Assembly (NCBI GenBank): GCA_036867785.1 | Contig: CP145409.1 | Coordinates: forward strand, 868,001-932,000 | Length of the DNA stretch: 64,000 nucleotides | Direction: 5' to 3' | DNA from: Plasmodiophora brassicae | Lineage: Eukaryota > Endomyxa: Phytomyxea > Phytomyxea > Plasmodiophorida | Made by a program: the position numbers and the translations under genes | The notes under the pieces: generated by a model | The model's input: the letters and a program-made list of their open reading frames with translations, nothing else | Told to the model about the DNA's origin: nothing | The model's database searches: none | Part shown: positions 60,413 through 64,000 of the stretch, in pieces | Numbering within the stretch: position 1 is the first letter of the stretch | Layout of the letters: every line of letters starts with the position of its first letter

Positions 60413-61918
60413 TCAGGCAGCCGTTGCAGATTCGGGTACGTCAACGAGTGCCCTCGCTGACACCGCTGCCCCCGGCGGCCCATCACACAGACCCGCCCCG
60501 GTCGTCTTCGGTAATGGAACGGCAGGGAACGCGGGACTCGCCAGGTGCGACCCGGTCTCAATCGTCGAACCCCTGCTCACATCTTCGACCACCTCCGTCG
60601 TCGAGACCTCTCCGCTGAGCTGGGCCGACACCTCCACGACCCGCTCCAACGCAATGGGCCCCGCTGTCGTATTCTTGTGCCCCGACGCGTGCGGCCCCGA
60701 CACGACCCGTATCACGGTCTGGACCGCCCTGTTGGCAGTGGACGCCCAGGATACGCCGACGAACAGCGGCAGGTAGATGAGGTCGCCCGGGTGCAGGCTC
60801 CATGCGCTCCACATGTGTGCCAAGGACCCGGCGACCTCCCAGATGGCCAGTGCGCCGAGCGCTTCCGCGACGGGCCACCCGGGGCCGTTCACAACGGCCA
60901 GCGTCCCGACCAGGCCCAACGCGTAGCAGACCAGGATCGGGTCGAACCAGGACACCATGTCCATCAGGGCCAGGACGGGGTGCCGCCTCCATACCGACGC
61001 GCCCGTCAGCAACGTCGCCATTCTGGTGCCGGCACTCGGCTTCGGGACCGGGTCCAGGATCCTGGCCCATGCCCTCGGGCACCGGATCGAGCAGGCCGCC
61101 TGCGTCGACCGCTGGAACGCGAAATCCCAGTGCCGCTCCATGGTCCACCTCCACAGGAACGCCGGGAACGACGTCGTCGATCGCTGCCAGGCGTACTGGA
61201 ACACGCTGTCCTGGACCAGGGCGCTGCGAAGCAGGATCGCGGGCGCCAACGCCGCCACCGCTCCACTGAGCTCGTTCGACGCCGCCGCCGACCTGTTGTG
61301 CATCGCCAGGCGCATGTCGACGACGACCTCCCGGAGCGACAGGCGTTGCTGGCGTTCGGGCCACAGGTCCACGCTGGGCGATACGACGCCGACGCGCGGG
61401 TTGTCGAACGGCGCCAGCGACCAGGAGACGAACGCGTGGCCCCAGAGCGCCCCATGCGATACGAGCGCCACGATGGGCGTGCAGACCAGGTTACACGCCA
61501 GGGTCACCGCCGTGTGACGCTGGCTGGCGTCGGTCATCAGGACGTGGCACCGGTCGGGTACCAGGCGCTCAACGGTGTCCTTGACGAACGCGGCCCTGGG
61601 GTGCGATTCGCCGACGGCGACAATGACGCGCTGTGGAGCGTTCGACGCCCATGAACGGACGACGATAGGGAAGTCGACGGTGTCGACGACGTCATCGTCA
61701 TCGACGACGCAGACGACGGTGACGTCGCCGGTGAAGAAGGTGGTCCCATCCGTCCGCGGGACGACGGGTTCGTACAGGATCGACCAGATCGTATCGACCA
61801 GGTAGAACAGGACGCGGTAGAACGCGACGACGGCCACGGGCAGGAAGTACCAGGCGTGGTCGCCCACGATCGCCGCCGTCGTTATCGACAGCCAGTGCGC
61901 CATCTCAGTAAGACGCAA
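60413..61918 (-). CDS. Membrane family-2 glycosyltransferase-like protein, degenerate catalytic motifs
   Basis: A single-exon 501-residue frame. Two hydrophobic segments near the N-terminus (WYFLPVAVVAFYRVLFYLVDTIW), a GT2-like domain (DVTVVCVVDDDDVVDTVDF, QRVIVAVGESHPRAAFV, FVSWSLAPFDNPRVGVVSPSVDLWPERQQ), and several C-terminal helices (WFDPILVCYALGLVGTLAVV, LIYLPLFVGVSWAS) match the layout of fungal hyaluronan/Cps1-type polysaccharide synthases. The expected metal-binding DDD at the end of the first half reads SHGALW, and no clear QxxRW is present (FAFQRSTQAACSIRCPRAWAR is the nearest), so activity is doubtful. The C-terminal 90 residues are disordered. Confidence 0.62.
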   Translation of the reverse strand: MRLTEMAHWLSITTAAIVGDHAWYFLPVAVVAFYRVLFYLVDTIWSILYEPVVPRTDGTTFFTGDVTVVCVVDDDDVVDTVDFPIVVRSWASNAPQRVIVAVGESHPRAAFVKDTVERLVPDRCHVLMTDASQRHTAVTLACNLVCTPIVALVSHGALWGHAFVSWSLAPFDNPRVGVVSPSVDLWPERQQRLSLREVVVDMRLAMHNRSAAASNELSGAVAALAPAILLRSALVQDSVFQYAWQRSTTSFPAFLWRWTMERHWDFAFQRSTQAACSIRCPRAWARILDPVPKPSAGTRMATLLTGASVWRRHPVLALMDMVSWFDPILVCYALGLVGTLAVVNGPGWPVAEALGALAIWEVAGSLAHMWSAWSLHPGDLIYLPLFVGVSWASTANRAVQTVIRVVSGPHASGHKNTTAGPIALERVVEVSAQLSGEVSTTEVVEDVSRGSTIETGSHLASPAFPAVPLPKTTGAGLCDGPPGAAVSARALVDVPESATAA

Positions 61919-62043
61919 ATCTGGCGCTGGGTCGCCGACCAGATTCCACCGATCGTCGGGGCCGCCGTGTGACTCACGACCTTGTCGGCGCGTGACTCCT
62001 CCATGGGAGGTGCAATTGCATGTGTGTATATGTATGCAACGGT

Positions 62044-62801
62044 TCAGAGGTCCCTGGTCTCATCGTCCAGTTCGGCTAGGGCGAAGGTGGTCGTGTCGCG
62101 TTCGACGTTCACGCTGCGCCTGTTGGCGTTCGGCCTGGTCGGCAGGTAGGCGGCGCTGCCAAAGTTGACGGGCGTCCGGGACCCGGACCCGAGCGTCAGG
62201 TTGTTCGCCGTGTTCAGGCTACGCGGCAGGTACGAGTCGAAGTTGCCGGACGACATGGTGAACCCGGGGTAGGCGGCGTTGAACTGGTACTCGGTGCCGA
62301 TCGCCGCCGCCGGCTGCTCGGCGATCTGCAGCTGGGGCATCGGCCCCTGGACCTGGTGCTTGATGTCCCAGGCGGCCTCGATGTGGTCCTCGTGCGCCCT
62401 GCTGCGATACCGAAGCAGGCGGCGCAGGGGTGACGGCACCCACCGGAAATGGTACATGACGCCGACGACGAGAATGACGAGGCCGCCGACGACGACGATC
62501 ACGATGACCGTGCGGGTGATCGTGGGCACGTCGGCGGCCGCCCCCGACTCCAGCGGCGCCAGGCGGCGCGTCGTGGAGCGACACGACCCGGCCTGGTACG
62601 ACGAGGTCGGCGAGCATTTCGCGACCGTGATGACCGTGAATTGCATCGCCGACGCCGACGACGTCAGGGCGCCGGCGCGCAGGCGCGTGTTCAGGGCGCT
62701 GTTCGGGTCGGGAGCCTGCCGGGCGAGCGCCGACACGACGGCCGCGATCGGCGTGTCGCCCGGCGACGTGGGCGGCAGGATCCAGAACGACGCGTTCACG
62801 T

Positions 62802-62839
<38 letters not shown>

Positions 62840-64000
62840 AGCGTCACGTGGACGATGCGAGCGCTGTCCAGGATCGGGATGCTCGGGCAGAACGCTGCGA
62901 TGACGTCCCGCGCGACGATCTCGTCGGCGTCCTCCGGCAGGTCGGCCGCGGTCACCGACAGCGACATGCTGACGTCGACGGCGTCGACAACGACCGGAGC
63001 GCCGCTGCGCGTCGACGTCATCGTCGTCGGGGCCCTGGTCGTCGGCAACAAATGCTGCGGTGCGCTCCTTGTCGACGCTCGTCGCTGCGTCGACGGGCGC
63101 CGCGATGTCGGGTTTCGGTTACCGGTCGCCCGCCGTGAGGAGCGATTCGCTGATGGAACCGACGTTCGTCTGACGGCGGTGGCCTTCGACGCTGACGCCT
63201 GCCTCGTCGTGGGTGCAACGCTCGACGGGTGTCGGGCTGAAGGACGTCGCGTTGTCGGACGACGCGACGCCGGTTGGCGCCGCGTGGTAGGACCTCGTGA
63301 GGTTGGCTTCCGCGTCGGTCGCCTCGTTGTCGTCGACTTCCCTGGGCGCCGTGTGCCCGTCGACGACAGCCTCGTTGCCAGGCGCCTGGACGATGGGCGC
63401 CGCGTTGAGTGACGACGTGGCGTGGCGGTCGACCGTCGGCTGGTCGTCGGGAGCGCTGCGGTCGGGTGTCTCGTCGTCGGACGACGGCGTGTTGATGGGC
63501 GCCTCGAGGACGGGCGCTTCGTGGTCGCGTGCCGGGTCGCTGTGGATCGACGCTTTGTCGGTGGACGTCCCGTTGTCGGCCCCTTCGACGATGGGCGCCT
63601 GGTTGTCCGATGCCCCGTCGATCGACGTCTCGACGACGACGGCGGCTTCTTCGCGGAAGGCCGTCTGGTTGTCGAACGGCCCGTCGTGGGCGTCCTGGTC
63701 GACCGACGCTTCGTCGTCGGCCGTCGCGTTGTTGAGCGATGCGTTGTGGGCCTCCTCGTTGACGAACGTCGTGTTGACTGTCGCCTCGTCGTGGGCCTCC
63801 TACCAGTTGTCTTGTGCCTCGTCGAGGGCAGCCTCGTTGTCTGTGGCCGTGTCGTCCGACGATGGGTGGTCGTCGGTCGCCTGGTCGAGTGGTGTCGTGT
63901 CGACGGTCGCCTCGTCGATGGCTTCCTAGTTGTCGGCCGCCTCGTCGTGCCTGACCGTGTCGTCCGCCTCCTTGTCGACGAGCGACGTGCTGTTGGCACC
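62044..64000 (-). CDS. Type I membrane mucin with Thr/Arg-rich stalk, N-terminus beyond the window
   Basis: Open to the right edge; 651 residues are visible. The outer ~310 residues are built of imperfect RRPTT/RRxST repeats (about 50 copies of a 7-8 residue unit, very rich in Thr, Ser, Arg and Pro), suited to dense O-glycosylation with high positive charge. A folded ectodomain follows (VDVSMSLSVTAADLPEDADEI...RIVHVTLSSSS...ALNTRLRAGAL), then one membrane helix (VIVIVVVGGLVILVVGVMYHF) and a ~130-residue cytosolic tail. No family is recognised for the ectodomain. A Ser run is encoded by a 12-unit trinucleotide repeat. Confidence 0.72.
62804..62839. repeat. (GAC)12 trinucleotide repeat inside the mucin gene
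   Basis: Twelve perfect GAC units on the plus strand, encoding a poly-Ser run (TCG/GTC phase) in the minus-strand mucin. Such perfect runs are usually length-variable between strains. Confidence 0.85.

Noticed and set aside
62279-63412. 377-codon plus-strand ORF
   Set aside because: Antisense of the membrane mucin, which has a proper membrane helix and repeat logic.
62804-63999. Possible CRISPR or tandem-array signal from regular short repeats
   Set aside because: The repeats are coding (RRPTT units and a GAC run) with no spacer structure.
1-64000. tRNA, rRNA or snoRNA genes
   Set aside because: I looked for T-arm-like GGTTCGA blocks and conserved rRNA segments and saw none that fold convincingly; a dedicated scan could still find one.
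1-64000. Retrovirus-like, LTR or other virus-derived elements
   Set aside because: No reverse transcriptase, integrase, capsid or long terminal repeats were recognised.

Overview
This 64 kb window is nuclear DNA from a compact, GC-rich, intron-bearing eukaryote. Most introns I could place are about 45-65 nt (range 37 to about 160), start GT(A/C/G)NG, end YAG and carry a CTGAC/CTAAC-like branch site 10-25 nt before the acceptor. For many genes the exon chains I built add up to an exact multiple of three and give the usual length of a known family, which supports those models. The gene content points to a flagellated, chitin-making opisthokont-like organism: IFT74 and enkurin (cilium), a division-I-type chitin synthase, a chitin-deacetylase-like membrane protein, and several secreted or membrane-anchored Ser/Thr/Pro-rich surface proteins. 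A zoosporic fungus or a close relative (chytrid, blastoclad, aphelid or rozellid grade) fits best; another flagellated opisthokont is not excluded. No prokaryotic, organellar or viral segment was recognised.

Layout. 0-4.6 kb: the start of a secreted protein, a seven-exon-plus multi-pass membrane protein with a decayed upstream copy, and a Qa-SNARE. 4.6-10 kb: a secreted Pro/Asp-Arg-rich protein, a PH-domain protein, and a membrane protein with two cytochrome-b5-like (MAPR) domains plus ankyrins. 10.2-16.3 kb: chitin synthase, tail-to-tail with a deacetylase-like membrane mucin, then SurE. 16.7-25 kb: an OTUD5-like deubiquitinase with two Tudor-like repeats, IFT74, a NIPA-like Mg2+ transporter, RPS20, and a microsomal-type epoxide hydrolase followed by a decayed copy of its last exon. 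25-34.8 kb: an isopentenyl-phosphate-kinase-like protein, a zincin, a discoidin-like protein, a secreted protein, a DUF4241-like gene, a double Myb/SANT protein, a PAP2 lipid phosphatase, Hsp20 and a PPR protein.

35-45 kb: a small protein, a gene-poor stretch, an intronless F-box protein with a signal peptide, mitochondrial L29 (MRPL47), gamma-SNAP, enkurin, and a DNA transposon with a long intact ORF and matching terminal inverted repeats. 44.8-56 kb: a dense block of housekeeping genes (ELO elongase, a BSD/Gfo-Idh-MocA fusion, VPS28, RGP1, RRP42, COG3, an orphan, ARL1, a sphingomyelinase), in which VPS28, RGP1, COG3 and ARL1 all serve Golgi/endosome traffic. 56.6-64 kb: 2-oxoglutarate dehydrogenase E1 in twelve exons, a degenerate family-2 glycosyltransferase, and a membrane mucin cut by the right edge.

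Themes: (1) cell-surface and wall biology (chitin synthase, deacetylase-like mucin, Pro-rich and Ser/Thr-rich secreted proteins, GT2); (2) flagellum; (3) vesicle traffic and lipid metabolism; (4) novel architectures, chiefly BSD plus oxidoreductase, tandem MAPR plus ankyrin, and signal peptide plus F-box.
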